Assembly: GCF_000021985.1 (NCBI RefSeq)
Contig: NC_011901.1
Span: 3,358,501 to 3,422,500, forward strand
Direction: 5' to 3'
DNA from: Thioalkalivibrio sulfidiphilus HL-EbGr7
GTDB taxonomy: Bacteria > Pseudomonadota > Gammaproteobacteria > Ectothiorhodospirales > Ectothiorhodospiraceae
Length of the DNA: 64,000 bases
The position numbers and the translations under genes were made by a program. A model generated the notes under the pieces. It saw nothing but the letters and a program-made list of their open reading frames with translations. It did no database searches and was not told the origin of the DNA. Position 1 is the first letter of the stretch; the number at the start of each line of letters is the position of its first letter. Of this stretch, positions 44,407 through 53,145 are shown piece after piece.

Positions 44407-45149
44407 GGACGCTCCACGGCGTCCAGTTCCTGTTGCCGGGACTCGATCCAGTCCTCGGCCTCCTTGAGGATGTCTTCAGGCTCGCGGCCCTTGCTCTGGA
44501 TGGGCGGGCCGATCTCCACCCGGATGGTACCCGGATACTTGATGTAACTGTGTCGGGGCCAGTAGATGCCGGCGTTGTGGGCCACGGGCACCACCGGGTG
44601 TCCGGTGCGCGCCGCCAGCACCGCGCCGCCCTGCTTGTAGCGACCCCGGGTACCCGGCGCCACCCGGGTGCCTTCCGGGAACATCACCACCCACAGGCCC
44701 CGCCCCAGGCGATTGCTGCCCTGCTCCACCAGCTGTTCCAGGGCCTTGCGCCCGGCGCCCCGGTCGATGGCGATGGGTTCCATCACCCACAGCCCCCAGC
44801 CGAAGAAGGGGATGCGCATGAGTTCGCGCTTGAGCACCCAGACCTGGGGCGGAATGAAGCGCTGCAGGGCCAGGGTCTCCCAGGTGGACTGGTGCTTGCA
44901 GAGCAGGATGCCCGCCTCGCCCTCAAGGTGCTCGCGCCCCTTCACCTCGTACCTGAGCCCGCAGGTCAGACCCAGCCACCAGACATTGAAGCGGGTCCAC
45001 TGGGACATGATGCGGTAACGCCCGTGCCAGGACAGGGGCAGCAGCAGCGGTCCGATCAGGGCGAAGAAGATGGTGGACGGCGCAAAACCCAGCCAGAACA
45101 GCGTGGCACGCAGGTACAGGAGCGGCTTGAAGTGTTTGCGCTGGTTCAT
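44403..45149 (-). CDS. plsC: 1-acyl-sn-glycerol-3-phosphate acyltransferase
   Basis: PlsC makes phosphatidic acid in the inner membrane. The start at 45149 (MNQRKHFKPLLYLRATLFWL) gives 248 residues. An N-terminal membrane helix is followed by CKHQSTWETLAL, the catalytic block (written HxxxxE here, a variant common in this family), and FPEGTRVAPGTRG. The earlier in-frame start would run into a repeat. Downstream of glyQ and glyS as in Pseudomonas, but without gmhB between. Confidence 0.9.
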   Translation of the reverse strand: MNQRKHFKPLLYLRATLFWLGFAPSTIFFALIGPLLLPLSWHGRYRIMSQWTRFNVWWLGLTCGLRYEVKGREHLEGEAGILLCKHQSTWETLALQRFIPPQVWVLKRELMRIPFFGWGLWVMEPIAIDRGAGRKALEQLVEQGSNRLGRGLWVVMFPEGTRVAPGTRGRYKQGGAVLAARTGHPVVPVAHNAGIYWPRHSYIKYPGTIRVEIGPPIQSKGREPEDILKEAEDWIESRQQELDAVERP

Positions 45150-45167
45150 CGGTGGTACATGCCTCGC

Positions 45168-45343
45168 CGCAGAGACGCGGAGTCGCGGAGTAAACACAAT
45201 TCTTTTGACAGGATTAACATGATTCACAGGATTAAAGCGGACCAGGATCAATCCGGTTTAGCGGGTTAATCCTTAATCCCGTCAATCATGTTAATCCTGT
45301 CAAAGAGTTTCTTTGCTTTCCCTCTGCTCTCTGCGGCAGATGT
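45168..45343. repeat. Nested palindrome, GCAGAGACGCGGAG outside and GACAGGATTAACATG inside
   Basis: Inner arms 45204-45224 and 45284-45304 are a perfect 21-bp match. Outer CCGCAGAGACGCGGAG pairs with a weaker CTCTGCTCTCTGCGG near 45325-45340. It fills the glyS-plsC spacer. Confidence 0.85.
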
Positions 45344-45354
45344 TGAATCGAAGC

Positions 45355-47445
45355 TCAGCCCTCGCCGCCCGGCTGCAGGCGCGACATGTCCGCCACTTCC
45401 AGGAACAGCCCGCTCAGACTGTTGAGCAGGGCCAGGCGGTTGTCGCGCACGGCGGCGTCATCGGCCATCACCATCACGCCGTCGAAGAAGCGGTCCACCG
45501 GCTCACGCAGGGCGGCCAGCGCCGCCAGGCCCTCGGTGTAGCGACCCTCGGTGAACAGGGGCAGTGCCGTGCCGCGCAGGGCCTCGAGGCGGTCGAACAG
45601 GGCACGCTCCGCGTCCTCGCTGAAGCGCGCGGGATCGATCTGCTCAGGCAGCGCGCCCTCGACCTTCTTGAGGATGTTGTGGATGCGCTTGTGGGCGGCG
45701 GCGAGGCTCTGCGCCTCGGGCAGGCTGCGGAAGTGATCCACGCCCCGCACCCGGCGGTCGAAGTCCAGGGGGCGCAGCGGGCGGCAGGCAAGCACCGCCT
45801 CGAACACGTCCACGCCGATACCGCGGTCCGTGTAGTAGGCGCGCAGGCGTTCCATCATGTAGTCGAACACGGACGCCACGGCACCGGCGGCATTCACGTC
45901 CGTGCCCTGGTAACCCTCGGCGGCAGCGCGGATCAGGGCCAGCAGGTCCAGGTCCAGCTCGCGCTCGATGAGGATGCGCAGTACGCCCAGGGCGGCACGG
46001 CGCAGGCCGTAGGGGTCCTTGGCGCCGGTGGGCTTCTGACCGATGGCGAAGATGCCCACCAGGGTGTCGAGCCGGTCCGCCAGGGCCAGGGCCTTGCCCA
46101 CCCCGGTCTCGGGGAGGTTGTCGCCCGCGTGCCGGGGCCAGTACTGCTCTTCCAGGGCCTGGGCCACGTCAGCCGGTTCGCCGCCGTGCTCGGCGTAGTA
46201 GCGGCCCATGGTGCCCTGCAACTCGGTGAACTCGAACACCATGTGGGTCTGCAGGTCGCACTTGGAGAGCATGGCGGCGCGCAGGGCCTCGCCATGATCC
46301 ACGTTGAGCAGACCGGCCAGGTGCTTCGTGAGCGCCGCCACCCGTTCGGTCTTTTCAAACAGGGTGCCCAGCTTGCGCTGGAAGACCACGTGCTTGAGGG
46401 CCTCCAGGTGACTGTCCAGGGGCTTCTTGCGGTCCTGGTTCCAGAAGAACTCGGCGTCGGAGAAGCGCGGCCGGATGACCCGCTCGTTGCCCTCGCGCAC
46501 CCGCTCCGGCTCCCGGGACTCGATGTTGCTCACGGTGATGAAGTGGGGCATGAGGCGCCCCACCTGGTCCACCACCGGGAAGTATTTCTGGTTGTCCTGC
46601 ATGGTGGTGATGAGCGCCTCCTGGGGCACATCCAGGAAGCGGGTCTCGAAATGACCGGCGATGGCGCTGGGCCACTCCACCAGGGCCGTGACCTCGTCCA
46701 GCAGGTCCGGCTCGATGAGCGCGCGGCCGCCGAGTTTCTGAGCGGCGTCTTCCACCTGGCCCAGGATGGCCTCCCGGCGCGCCTCGAAATCGGCCATCAC
46801 CCGGCCCTCGGTCTGGAGCAGGGGGGCATAGGCGGCCGGCTCGGCGATGAACAGGGTGTCCGGGTGATGGAAGCGATGACCGCGGGTCTCGCGGCCGGCC
46901 TTCACGCCCAGGATCTCGGCCTCCACCACGGCATCGCCCAGCAGCAGCACCACCCAGTGCACCGGGCGCACGAACTCGGCGTCGGAATCCCCCCAGCGCA
47001 TGCGCTTGGGGATGGGCAGGGCGGCCAGGGCACGCTCAACGATCGACGGGATCAGCGCCGCCGCTGCCTTGCCCGGCTCCACGTGGCGATGCACCAGCCA
47101 GGCGCCCTTGTCGGTCTCCAGGCGCTCCAGGTCCTCCGGTTTCACGCCGCAGGAGGCGGCGAAACCCTGGGCGGCCTTGGTGGGATTGCCGTTGTCGTCA
47201 AAGGCGGCGGCGAGCGCCGGCCCCCGGCGTTCCATGGACTGATCCGGCTGGCGCGCGGCCACGTCCCGGCACAGCAGCGCCAGGCGCCGCGGCGCGGCAA
47301 AGGCCTGCACCTTCGAGGCCCCGATCCCCGCCTCCGCAAGACCCGCCGCCACGGATTCGGCAAAGGCATCCCGCAGGCCCTTGAGCGCCTTGGGCGGCAG
47401 CTCTTCGGTGCCGATTTCGATCAGGAGGTCGTGTGTCTGGGTCAT
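45355..47445 (-). CDS. glyS: Glycyl-tRNA synthetase beta subunit
   Basis: The beta chain of the alpha2beta2 synthetase binds tRNA-Gly. The 696-residue protein has the usual N-terminus (LLIEIGTEELPPKALKGLRD), FLDVPQEALITTMQDNQKYF, and VDHGEALRAAMLSKCDLQTH, and a C-terminal anticodon-binding region (FDGVMVMADDAAVRDNRLAL). Together with GlyQ and tRNA-Gly in the same window it completes glycine charging. Confidence 0.97.
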   Translation of the reverse strand: MTQTHDLLIEIGTEELPPKALKGLRDAFAESVAAGLAEAGIGASKVQAFAAPRRLALLCRDVAARQPDQSMERRGPALAAAFDDNGNPTKAAQGFAASCGVKPEDLERLETDKGAWLVHRHVEPGKAAAALIPSIVERALAALPIPKRMRWGDSDAEFVRPVHWVVLLLGDAVVEAEILGVKAGRETRGHRFHHPDTLFIAEPAAYAPLLQTEGRVMADFEARREAILGQVEDAAQKLGGRALIEPDLLDEVTALVEWPSAIAGHFETRFLDVPQEALITTMQDNQKYFPVVDQVGRLMPHFITVSNIESREPERVREGNERVIRPRFSDAEFFWNQDRKKPLDSHLEALKHVVFQRKLGTLFEKTERVAALTKHLAGLLNVDHGEALRAAMLSKCDLQTHMVFEFTELQGTMGRYYAEHGGEPADVAQALEEQYWPRHAGDNLPETGVGKALALADRLDTLVGIFAIGQKPTGAKDPYGLRRAALGVLRILIERELDLDLLALIRAAAEGYQGTDVNAAGAVASVFDYMMERLRAYYTDRGIGVDVFEAVLACRPLRPLDFDRRVRGVDHFRSLPEAQSLAAAHKRIHNILKKVEGALPEQIDPARFSEDAERALFDRLEALRGTALPLFTEGRYTEGLAALAALREPVDRFFDGVMVMADDAAVRDNRLALLNSLSGLFLEVADMSRLQPGGEG

Positions 47446-47482
47446 GGGCCTGGTGTCTGGTTTGTGCTGTTGTCGTTAACTG

Positions 47483-47649
47483 CCGCCGCAGAGGCGCGGA
47501 GACGCAGAGATGACGAAAGGATCGGACAGGATTTACATGATTGACAGGATTAGAACTGCAGGCACCGAAGCCGTGAATCAAAAATCATGTTCATCATGTT
47601 AATCCTGTCAAATTGGTTTTCCTCCGCGCCTCCGCGCCTCTGCTGCAAA
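47483..47649. repeat. Nested palindrome between glyQ and glyS
   Basis: Outer GCAGAGGCGCGGAGACGCAG words pair with CCTCCGCGCCTCCGCGCCTC imperfectly. Inner GACAGGATTTACATGATT and ATCATGTTAATCCTGTC also pair. It is a more decayed copy of the two-tier element, interrupting the glyQS operon. Confidence 0.8.
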
Positions 47650-47654
47650 GGTTC

Positions 47655-48575
47655 TCAACCCTTGGCGCCCAGCATCGGGAAACCGAGGGCCTCGCGGGCG
47701 TTGTAATAGGCCTCGGCCACGGCGCGGGCCAGTTCGCGCACGCGCAGGATGTAGCCCTGGCGTTCGGTCACGGAGATGGCGCGGCGGGCGTCCAGGAGGT
47801 TGAAGGTGTGGGAGGCCTTGAGCATCTGCTCGTAGGCGGGCAACGGCAGGCCGGCCTCGATGAGGCGCTTGCTCTCACCCTCGCAGGTCTCGAACCAGGC
47901 GAACAGGGCCTCCACGTTGGCGTGTTCGAAGTTGTAGGCGGACTGCTCCACCTCGTTCTGGTGGTAGACGTCGCCGTAGCTCACCCGGCCCTGGGGGCCC
48001 TCGGTCCAGGTCAGGTCGTAGACGCTCTCCACGCCCTGCAGGTACATGGCCAGACGCTCCAGCCCGTAGGTGATCTCGCCGGACACCGGCCGGCAGTCGA
48101 GCCCGCCCACCTGCTGGAAGTAGGTGAACTGGGTGACCTCCATGCCGTTGAGCCACACCTCCCAGCCCAGGCCCCAGGCGCCCAGCGTGGGGGATTCCCA
48201 GTTGTCCTCCACGAAGCGGATGTCGTGCACCAGGGGGTCGATGCCGATGGCCTTGAGCGAGCCCAGGTACAGTTCCTGGATCTCGGCGGGCGAGGGCTTG
48301 AGGATCACCTGGAACTGGTAGTAGTGCTGCAGGCGGTTGGGGTTCTCGCCGTAGCGCCCGTCGGTGGGCCGGCGCGAGGGCTGCACATAGGCGGCCCGCC
48401 AGGGCTCCGGGCCGATGGCACGCAGGAAGGTGGCGGAATGGAAGGTGCCTGCGCCCATCTCCATGTCATAGGGCTGCAGGACCACGCAGCCGCGCTCCGC
48501 CCAGTATTGCTGCAGGGTCAGGATGAGCTCCTGGAAGCTCAGGCCGTGGTGCTTCGGGGATCGCTGTCGGGACAT
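47655..48575 (-). CDS. glyQ: Glycyl-tRNA synthetase alpha subunit
   Basis: The catalytic class II subunit of the tetrameric enzyme. The 306 residues contain [40 protein letters not shown] (motif 1 region), [20 protein letters not shown] (motif 2 region) and [20 protein letters not shown] (motif 3 region). It starts the glyQ-glyS operon. glyS follows after a 209-base gap made of a palindromic repeat, which is long for a coupled operon. Confidence 0.97.
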   Translation of the reverse strand: MSRQRSPKHHGLSFQELILTLQQYWAERGCVVLQPYDMEMGAGTFHSATFLRAIGPEPWRAAYVQPSRRPTDGRYGENPNRLQHYYQFQVILKPSPAEIQELYLGSLKAIGIDPLVHDIRFVEDNWESPTLGAWGLGWEVWLNGMEVTQFTYFQQVGGLDCRPVSGEITYGLERLAMYLQGVESVYDLTWTEGPQGRVSYGDVYHQNEVEQSAYNFEHANVEALFAWFETCEGESKRLIEAGLPLPAYEQMLKASHTFNLLDARRAISVTERQGYILRVRELARAVAEAYYNAREALGFPMLGAKG

Positions 48576-48729
48576 GGGGAAAACCGGCTGGCGTGGTTGC
48601 GCAAAGGGCTGGAGTATACCGTCCGGGCCGTCTCACAGACCAGCCGTCTGCCCGGGCGTTGAACCTGGCCCGCTTGATGCTAAGTAATCAGTGAGGACTT
48701 CTTTTGCATCACCGCAACGGGAGGATCAC

Positions 48730-49299
48730 ATGCCCGAACTCATCATGGAGCCCACCCCCGCCGCCCAGTGGCAGCGCCTCGTGCAGGAGGCCGCCGGTCA
48801 GGTACACCAGGAACTGGACGAGACCCTGGAGAGCTACCTGGTGCTGCTCATGATCCGCTTCACCGAAAACCCCGAGACCGGACACCGCATCATGGCCCTG
48901 GACTACCTGCGCGGACTGCGTGCCGCGCCCCGGGCCCAGGCAGTGGCCCTGCGGGACGTGGGCGATCACTGCCTGCTGTTCTCCGGGCTGTTCAGCCAGC
49001 GGGCCCGGCGCCGTCGGGTGAGCGTGGGTTACTTCGTGGACATCGGCCGCTCCGCCTACCAGCAGGTGGCCGACCGTCAGCCGGGCGGCTCCCTGAGCGA
49101 CCTGTTCGGCGCCCTGGCCCATGGCTTCCTGGGCCTGTCCGATGTACTGCGCGCCATGCGCGAACTGGGCGGCGCCCCGGGCCTTTCCGCCCTGGAGGCC
49201 CTGGAGTTGTGGCAGGACCATGGCAGCCGCCAGGCCCGCCAGGTGCTGGAAGGCATCACCGACGCCACCCCCCTGCGCGGCCCCGAGACACTCATGTAG
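48730..49299 (+). CDS. Hypothetical helical protein
   Basis: The start at 48730 (MPELIMEPTPAAQWQRLVQE) has GGGAGGAT before it and gives 189 residues. The protein is soluble and mainly helical: AGQVHQELDETLESYLVLLM, ALDYLRGLRAAPRAQAVALR, FSGLFSQRARRRRVSVGYFV. No known family is recognised. The stop codon TAG lies at the edge of a perfect palindrome, so the last codons may have been set by repeat insertion. It stands alone between glyQ (divergent) and the CDF transporter. Confidence 0.7.
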   Translation: MPELIMEPTPAAQWQRLVQEAAGQVHQELDETLESYLVLLMIRFTENPETGHRIMALDYLRGLRAAPRAQAVALRDVGDHCLLFSGLFSQRARRRRVSVGYFVDIGRSAYQQVADRQPGGSLSDLFGALAHGFLGLSDVLRAMRELGGAPGLSALEALELWQDHGSRQARQVLEGITDATPLRGPETLM

Positions 49300-49351
49300 G
49301 AGGCCCGACCCCGGGCCGAATGGGGTGGTTCGGCCCGGGGTCGGGCCTCCT
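49298..49351. repeat. Palindrome of the AGGAGGCCCGACCCCGGGCC family
   Basis: Perfect 23-bp arms (49298-49320 and 49329-49351) with an 8-base loop, giving a very stable hairpin right at the stop codon of the hypothetical gene. A GCCTTGCCACTAGCCACTTG half repeat follows. A single arm occurs at 29522. Confidence 0.92.
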
Positions 49352-49404
49352 GCAGACGCCTTGCCACTAGCCACTTGCCACTTCCATCCATCACACTTTG
49401 ATGG

Positions 49405-50577
49405 ATGAACGACACCTCCGAACTCCTGCCCGGCAAATCCCGCGAGCGCACCATGCGCCGGGTGACGCTGACTGCGGCGTTCATCAATCTCATGCTCTCG
49501 GCGGCACAGATCGTCGGCGGTGTGTTCACCCAGTCCCAGGCCCTTATTGCCGACGGCATGCACACCCTCTCGGACCTGATGAGCGACGGCGTGGTGCTGT
49601 TGGCCGGGCGCCAGGCCAACGTGGCGCCGGACAGTGAACACCCCTACGGACACGCACGCATCGAGACCCTGGCCACCGTGGTGGTGGGCCTGCTGCTGTT
49701 GGGCGTGGGGATCGGCATCGGGGTCGATGCCGGGCAGCGCCTGTTCGAACCGGAACGCCTGCTCAGTCCCGAACCCCTGGCCCTGGGCTTCGCGGTGCTG
49801 GCCATCGTGTTCAAGGAGGGGCTCTACCAGTACACCATCCGGGTCGCCCGGCGCATCCGCTCCAACCTGCTCAAGGCCAACGCCTGGCATCACCGCTCAG
49901 ACGTGGTTTCCTCCATCGTGGTGCTGGTGGGCGTGGGCGGCACCCTGGCCGGCCTGCCCTACCTGGATGCCGTGGCCGCGGTGCTGGTGGCGGCGCTCAT
50001 CGCCCACATGGGCGGGAAACTGATCTGGGACAGCGCCCGAGAGCTGATCGATACGGGCCTGGCCGAGGAGCGGGTCGAGCACATCCGTCAGACCATCCTC
50101 GCGGTGGAAGGGGTGAAGAACCTGCACATGCTGCGCACCCGGCGCATGGCCGGCACGGCACTGGCCGACGTTCACATCCAGGTGCCTTCCCGGGTGAGCA
50201 TCTCCGAGGGTCACCAGATCAGCGAGCGCGTGCGCCTGGCGGTGACCGATGCCTTCGAGGAGGTCACCGACGTGACCGTGCACATCGACCCCGAGGACGA
50301 CGAGCACAACCCGCCAGCCCTGGACCTGCCCACGCGCACTCACCTGCTGTCCCGGCTCCAGGGGCAGTGGGCGGAGATCTCCGAAACCCGCCAACTGGAG
50401 AATGTGGTGCTACATTATCTGGGCGGCCAGGTGCACCTGGAGTTGTATCTGCCCCAAAGTGTGGCGCCGGACGTCGAGGCTGCCTCAAACCTGTCCGCCC
50501 GCCTGCGAGAGGCCAGCAAGCAGCTTGCGGAAGTGGGCGAAGTGGTGGTCTATTTCCGGGGCAATGGGCCGCGATAG
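49405..50577 (+). CDS. Cation diffusion facilitator (CDF) metal transporter
   Basis: This 390-residue inner-membrane protein exports divalent cations by proton exchange. Metal-site segments are ALIADGMHTLSDLMSDG (HxxxD) and NAWHHRSDVVSS (HxxxD), with HPYGHARIETLATV between. Six membrane segments lie before about residue 205. The cytoplasmic tail is long and contains an extra region (about 300-390, MHIDPEDDEHN removed: THLLSRLQGQWAEISETRQL) beyond the usual ZT_dimer domain. Substrate (Zn, Fe, Mn) is not decided by sequence. Confidence 0.92.
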   Translation: MNDTSELLPGKSRERTMRRVTLTAAFINLMLSAAQIVGGVFTQSQALIADGMHTLSDLMSDGVVLLAGRQANVAPDSEHPYGHARIETLATVVVGLLLLGVGIGIGVDAGQRLFEPERLLSPEPLALGFAVLAIVFKEGLYQYTIRVARRIRSNLLKANAWHHRSDVVSSIVVLVGVGGTLAGLPYLDAVAAVLVAALIAHMGGKLIWDSARELIDTGLAEERVEHIRQTILAVEGVKNLHMLRTRRMAGTALADVHIQVPSRVSISEGHQISERVRLAVTDAFEEVTDVTVHIDPEDDEHNPPALDLPTRTHLLSRLQGQWAEISETRQLENVVLHYLGGQVHLELYLPQSVAPDVEAASNLSARLREASKQLAEVGEVVVYFRGNGPR

Positions 50578-50626
50578 ACCGCCGCCCAGCCTAATGCACT
50601 ATAATGGAACGATTCCCCGACATTGC

Positions 50627-50641
50627 GCACCATGATGGTGC
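50627..50641. promoter_or_regulatory. NtrC-binding palindrome upstream of glnA
   Basis: GCACCATGATGGTGC is a perfect inverted repeat of the NtrC type (GCACC...GGTGC). It lies about 78 bases upstream of a sigma-54 -24 element, as expected of an enhancer. A TATAAT at 50600-50605 may belong to a second, sigma-70 promoter. Confidence 0.75.
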
Positions 50642-50704
50642 GGTTTTGTTTCCGCATCGATCCCTGACCCCCCTGCAGCCCTTGTTGCGCCGCCATTGGG
50701 CGGA

Positions 50705-50721
50705 TGGCATGGATCATGCTT
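50705..50721 (+). promoter_or_regulatory. Candidate sigma-54 promoter of glnA
   Basis: TGGCATGGATCATGCTT has GG, ten bases, GC, which is the -24/-12 spacing. The leader to glnA would be about 90 bases. Together with the enhancer palindrome it fits NtrC control of glnA. Confidence 0.6.
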
Positions 50722-50821
50722 CATAACAGGGCAGACGGTTCGCCAGGGCACCGATGAAGCACCTGACGCACCGGTAACAACCATTTTTGACCACGTTTAC
50801 TTACTCCCCGGAGGAGCAGGC

Positions 50822-52231
50822 ATGTCCCCAGCAGATGTGATGAAGATGATCAAGGAAAACGGCGTCAAGTTCGTCGACTTCCGTTTCACCGATACTCGCG
50901 GCAAGGAGCAGCACGTTTCCGTGCCTTCCCACACCATTGAAGAGGACGTCTTCGAGAGCGGCAAGATGTTCGACGGCTCCTCCATCGCCGGCTGGAAGGG
51001 CATCAACGAGTCCGACATGATCCTCATGCCCGACGCCGCCAGCGCCGTCATGGACCCCTTCTTCGACGAGCCCACCCTGATCATCCGCTGCGGCGTCATC
51101 GAACCCGCCACCATGCAGGGCTATGACCGCTGCCCCCGTTCCCTGGCCCAGCGCGCAGAGGCCTACCTGGCCAGCACCGGCATCGCCGACGGCGCCCTGT
51201 TCGGCCCCGAGAACGAGTTCTTCGTGTTCGACGACGTGAAGTGGGGCAACGAGATCTCCGGCTCCTTCTTCCGCGTGGACTCCGACGAGGCCTCCTGGAA
51301 CTCCGAGAAGGTGTTCGAGGGCGGCAACATCGGTCACCGTCCCACCGTCAAGGGTGGCTACTTCCCCGTGCCCCCGGTGGACAGCCTGCAGGATCTGCGT
51401 TCCGCCATGTGCCTGGCCTTGGAAGAGATGGGTCTGACCACCGAGGTGCACCACCACGAGGTGGCCACCGCCGGCCAGTGCGAGATCGGCGTCGGCGCCG
51501 CCAGCCTGACCCGCAAGGCCGACGAGGTGCAGATCCTCAAGTACGTGGTGCAGAACGTGGCCCACAACTATGGCAAGACCGCCACCTTCATGCCCAAGCC
51601 CCTGGTGGGCGACAACGGCAGCGGCATGCACGTGCACATGTCCCTGTCCAAGGGCGGCGTGAACCTGTTCAGCGGTGACCAGTACGGCGGCCTGTCCGAG
51701 ACCGCCCTGTACTACATCGGCGGCATCATCAAGCACGCCCGCGCGCTGAACGCCTTCACCAACGCCTCCACCAACAGCTACAAGCGTCTGGTGCCCGGTT
51801 TCGAGGCCCCGGTGATGCTGGCCTACTCCGCCCGCAACCGTTCCGCCTCCATCCGCATCCCGTTCGTGATGAGCCCCAAGGCCCGCCGAATCGAGGTGCG
51901 CTTCCCGGATTCCACCGCCAACCCCTACCTGGCCTTCTCGGCCATGATGATGGCTGGCCTGGACGGCATCCAGAACAAGATCCACCCCGGCGAGGCCATG
52001 GACAAGAACCTGTACGATCTGCCCCCCGAAGAGGAGAAGCAGATCCCGCAGGTGTGCCACGCCCTGGATCAGGCCCTCAACGCCCTGGACAAGGACCGCG
52101 ACTTCCTCAAGGCCGGCGGCGTGTTCAGCGACGACATGATCGATGCCTACATCGCCCTGAAGATGGAAGAAGTGACCCGCCTGCGCATGACCACCCACCC
52201 GGTGGAGTACGATCTGTACTACAGCCTCTAA
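50822..52231 (+). CDS. glnA: Glutamine synthetase type I
   Basis: GlnA makes glutamine from glutamate, ammonia and ATP. The start at 50822 ([20 protein letters not shown]) has GGAGGAG upstream and gives 469 residues. [55 protein letters not shown] and [20 protein letters not shown] form the active site. Tyr398 (397 without Met) in NLYDLPPEE is the adenylylation site, so activity is likely controlled by GlnE. NtrC and sigma-54 sites precede it. Confidence 0.98.
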   Translation: MSPADVMKMIKENGVKFVDFRFTDTRGKEQHVSVPSHTIEEDVFESGKMFDGSSIAGWKGINESDMILMPDAASAVMDPFFDEPTLIIRCGVIEPATMQGYDRCPRSLAQRAEAYLASTGIADGALFGPENEFFVFDDVKWGNEISGSFFRVDSDEASWNSEKVFEGGNIGHRPTVKGGYFPVPPVDSLQDLRSAMCLALEEMGLTTEVHHHEVATAGQCEIGVGAASLTRKADEVQILKYVVQNVAHNYGKTATFMPKPLVGDNGSGMHVHMSLSKGGVNLFSGDQYGGLSETALYYIGGIIKHARALNAFTNASTNSYKRLVPGFEAPVMLAYSARNRSASIRIPFVMSPKARRIEVRFPDSTANPYLAFSAMMMAGLDGIQNKIHPGEAMDKNLYDLPPEEEKQIPQVCHALDQALNALDKDRDFLKAGGVFSDDMIDAYIALKMEEVTRLRMTTHPVEYDLYYSL

Positions 52232-52242
52232 AAAGGCTGCAG

Positions 52243-52290
52243 GCCCCAAAAAAGAAGGCCCCGCATTGCGGGGCCTTCTTTTTTTGGGGC
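52243..52290 (+). terminator. Terminator after glnA
   Basis: GAAGGCCCCGC-ATTG-GCGGGGCCTTC with A-run before and eight T after, extended by outer GCCCC/GGGGC pairing. It is very strong and usable in both directions. Confidence 0.95.
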
Positions 52291-52292
52291 AA

Positions 52293-52354
52293 AGGCAAGA
52301 GGCAAGTAAAGGCATTGTTCCTCTTGTCTCTTGCCTCTTGTATCTTGTATCTGG
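52293..52354. repeat. Repeat of the GGCAAGAGGCAAG family
   Basis: AAAGGCAAGAGGCAAG on the left pairs with CTTGTCTCTTGCCTCTTG on the right. TTGTATCTTGTATC words follow. It is the same family as 1301-1406 and fills the space between the glnA terminator and the next gene. Confidence 0.65.
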
Positions 52355-52378
52355 TCCACCACACGCTAGGCTCTAACC

Positions 52379-52903
52379 ATGCGCCTCACATTCATACCCC
52401 TGCTGCTCCTCGCCCTCACGGCTTCCGCTCATGCCGACGTCTACCGCTGGACCGATGCCGAGGGCAACGTGGTGTTCGGCGACAACCCGCCCGAAGGGGT
52501 CCAGGCGGAACGCATCCAGCTGCGTCAGCCCATGACCACCCCAGCCATGCCCCAGGCCCGGGAGATCCTGGAACGGGGGCGCGAGACCCGTGACGAGACC
52601 CCGGCCACGCCCTACGAGCGCCTGCGCATCGCCAGCCCCGGCGATGACGAACCGGTACGCGCCAACGACGGCAACTTCACCATCTCGGTGGAGATCCACC
52701 CGGAACTGCGCACCCAGTCGGGACACCGCCTGCGCCTGATCATGGACGGCAGCCCGGTGGGCACCAGCGACCGACCCCACTTCGAGATGCGCAACGTCGA
52801 CCGCGGCACCCACCGGATCCGGGTCCAGGTCCTGGACCGTGAGGAGCGGGTGATCCAGGAATCCGACAGCATCCAGTTCCACCTGCTGCGCCACCACATC
52901 TGA
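52379..52903 (+). CDS. DUF4124 exported protein
   Basis: The 174-residue protein has a signal peptide (MRLTFIPLLLLALTASAHAD) and then the DUF4124 motif VYRWTDAEGNVVFGDNPPEG. A second part (about 95-170) is beta-rich and resembles a small Ig-like or penicillin-binding-associated domain (HRLRLIMDGSPVGTSDRPHF). It is commonly found near glnA/ntrBC in gammaproteobacteria, but its function is unknown. It acts in the envelope by its signal. Confidence 0.85.
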   Translation: MRLTFIPLLLLALTASAHADVYRWTDAEGNVVFGDNPPEGVQAERIQLRQPMTTPAMPQAREILERGRETRDETPATPYERLRIASPGDDEPVRANDGNFTISVEIHPELRTQSGHRLRLIMDGSPVGTSDRPHFEMRNVDRGTHRIRVQVLDREERVIQESDSIQFHLLRHHI

Positions 52904-52959
52904 CCCCGCCGGGCCAGCGGCCCGACACCCCACCTCGGCAACCACATTCCAGGGCGCAC

Positions 52960-52974
52960 GCACCGATTTGGTGC
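52960..52974. promoter_or_regulatory. NtrC-type palindrome upstream of ntrBC
   Basis: GCACCGATTTGGTGC is the same class of site as before glnA. Two possible sigma-54 elements follow with GG-N10-GC spacing: AGGCACCGTCCTGGC (52999) and TGGTTTGCTTTTTGC (53116). The second lies too near the ntrB start to give a normal leader and the first is only 25 bases from the palindrome, so the promoter is not settled. Autoregulation of ntrBC by NtrC is likely. Confidence 0.65.
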
Positions 52975-53145
52975 AATAATGCATTCAGCCCTGTGATCAG
53001 GCACCGTCCTGGCGCCTGACCGTACCCGCCACCTGCTGGCCGGACCCCCTGAAAACGCCGGTCTGCCGCGCCATGCCCCAGGGCTGTGCAGTGATCGCCG
53101 GTTTCTGCACCAGGCTGGTTTGCTTTTTGCATGGTGGTCATACGT

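Noticed and set aside
45313-47544. 743-residue open frame opposite glyS
   Set aside because: It starts within a palindromic repeat and mirrors glyS codons; no domain.
53116-53130. Sigma-54 element TGGTTTGCTTTTTGC as the ntrB promoter
   Set aside because: Spacing GG-N10-GC is right, but transcription would start only a few bases before the ATG at 53146; kept only as a possibility in the ntrBC regulatory entry.
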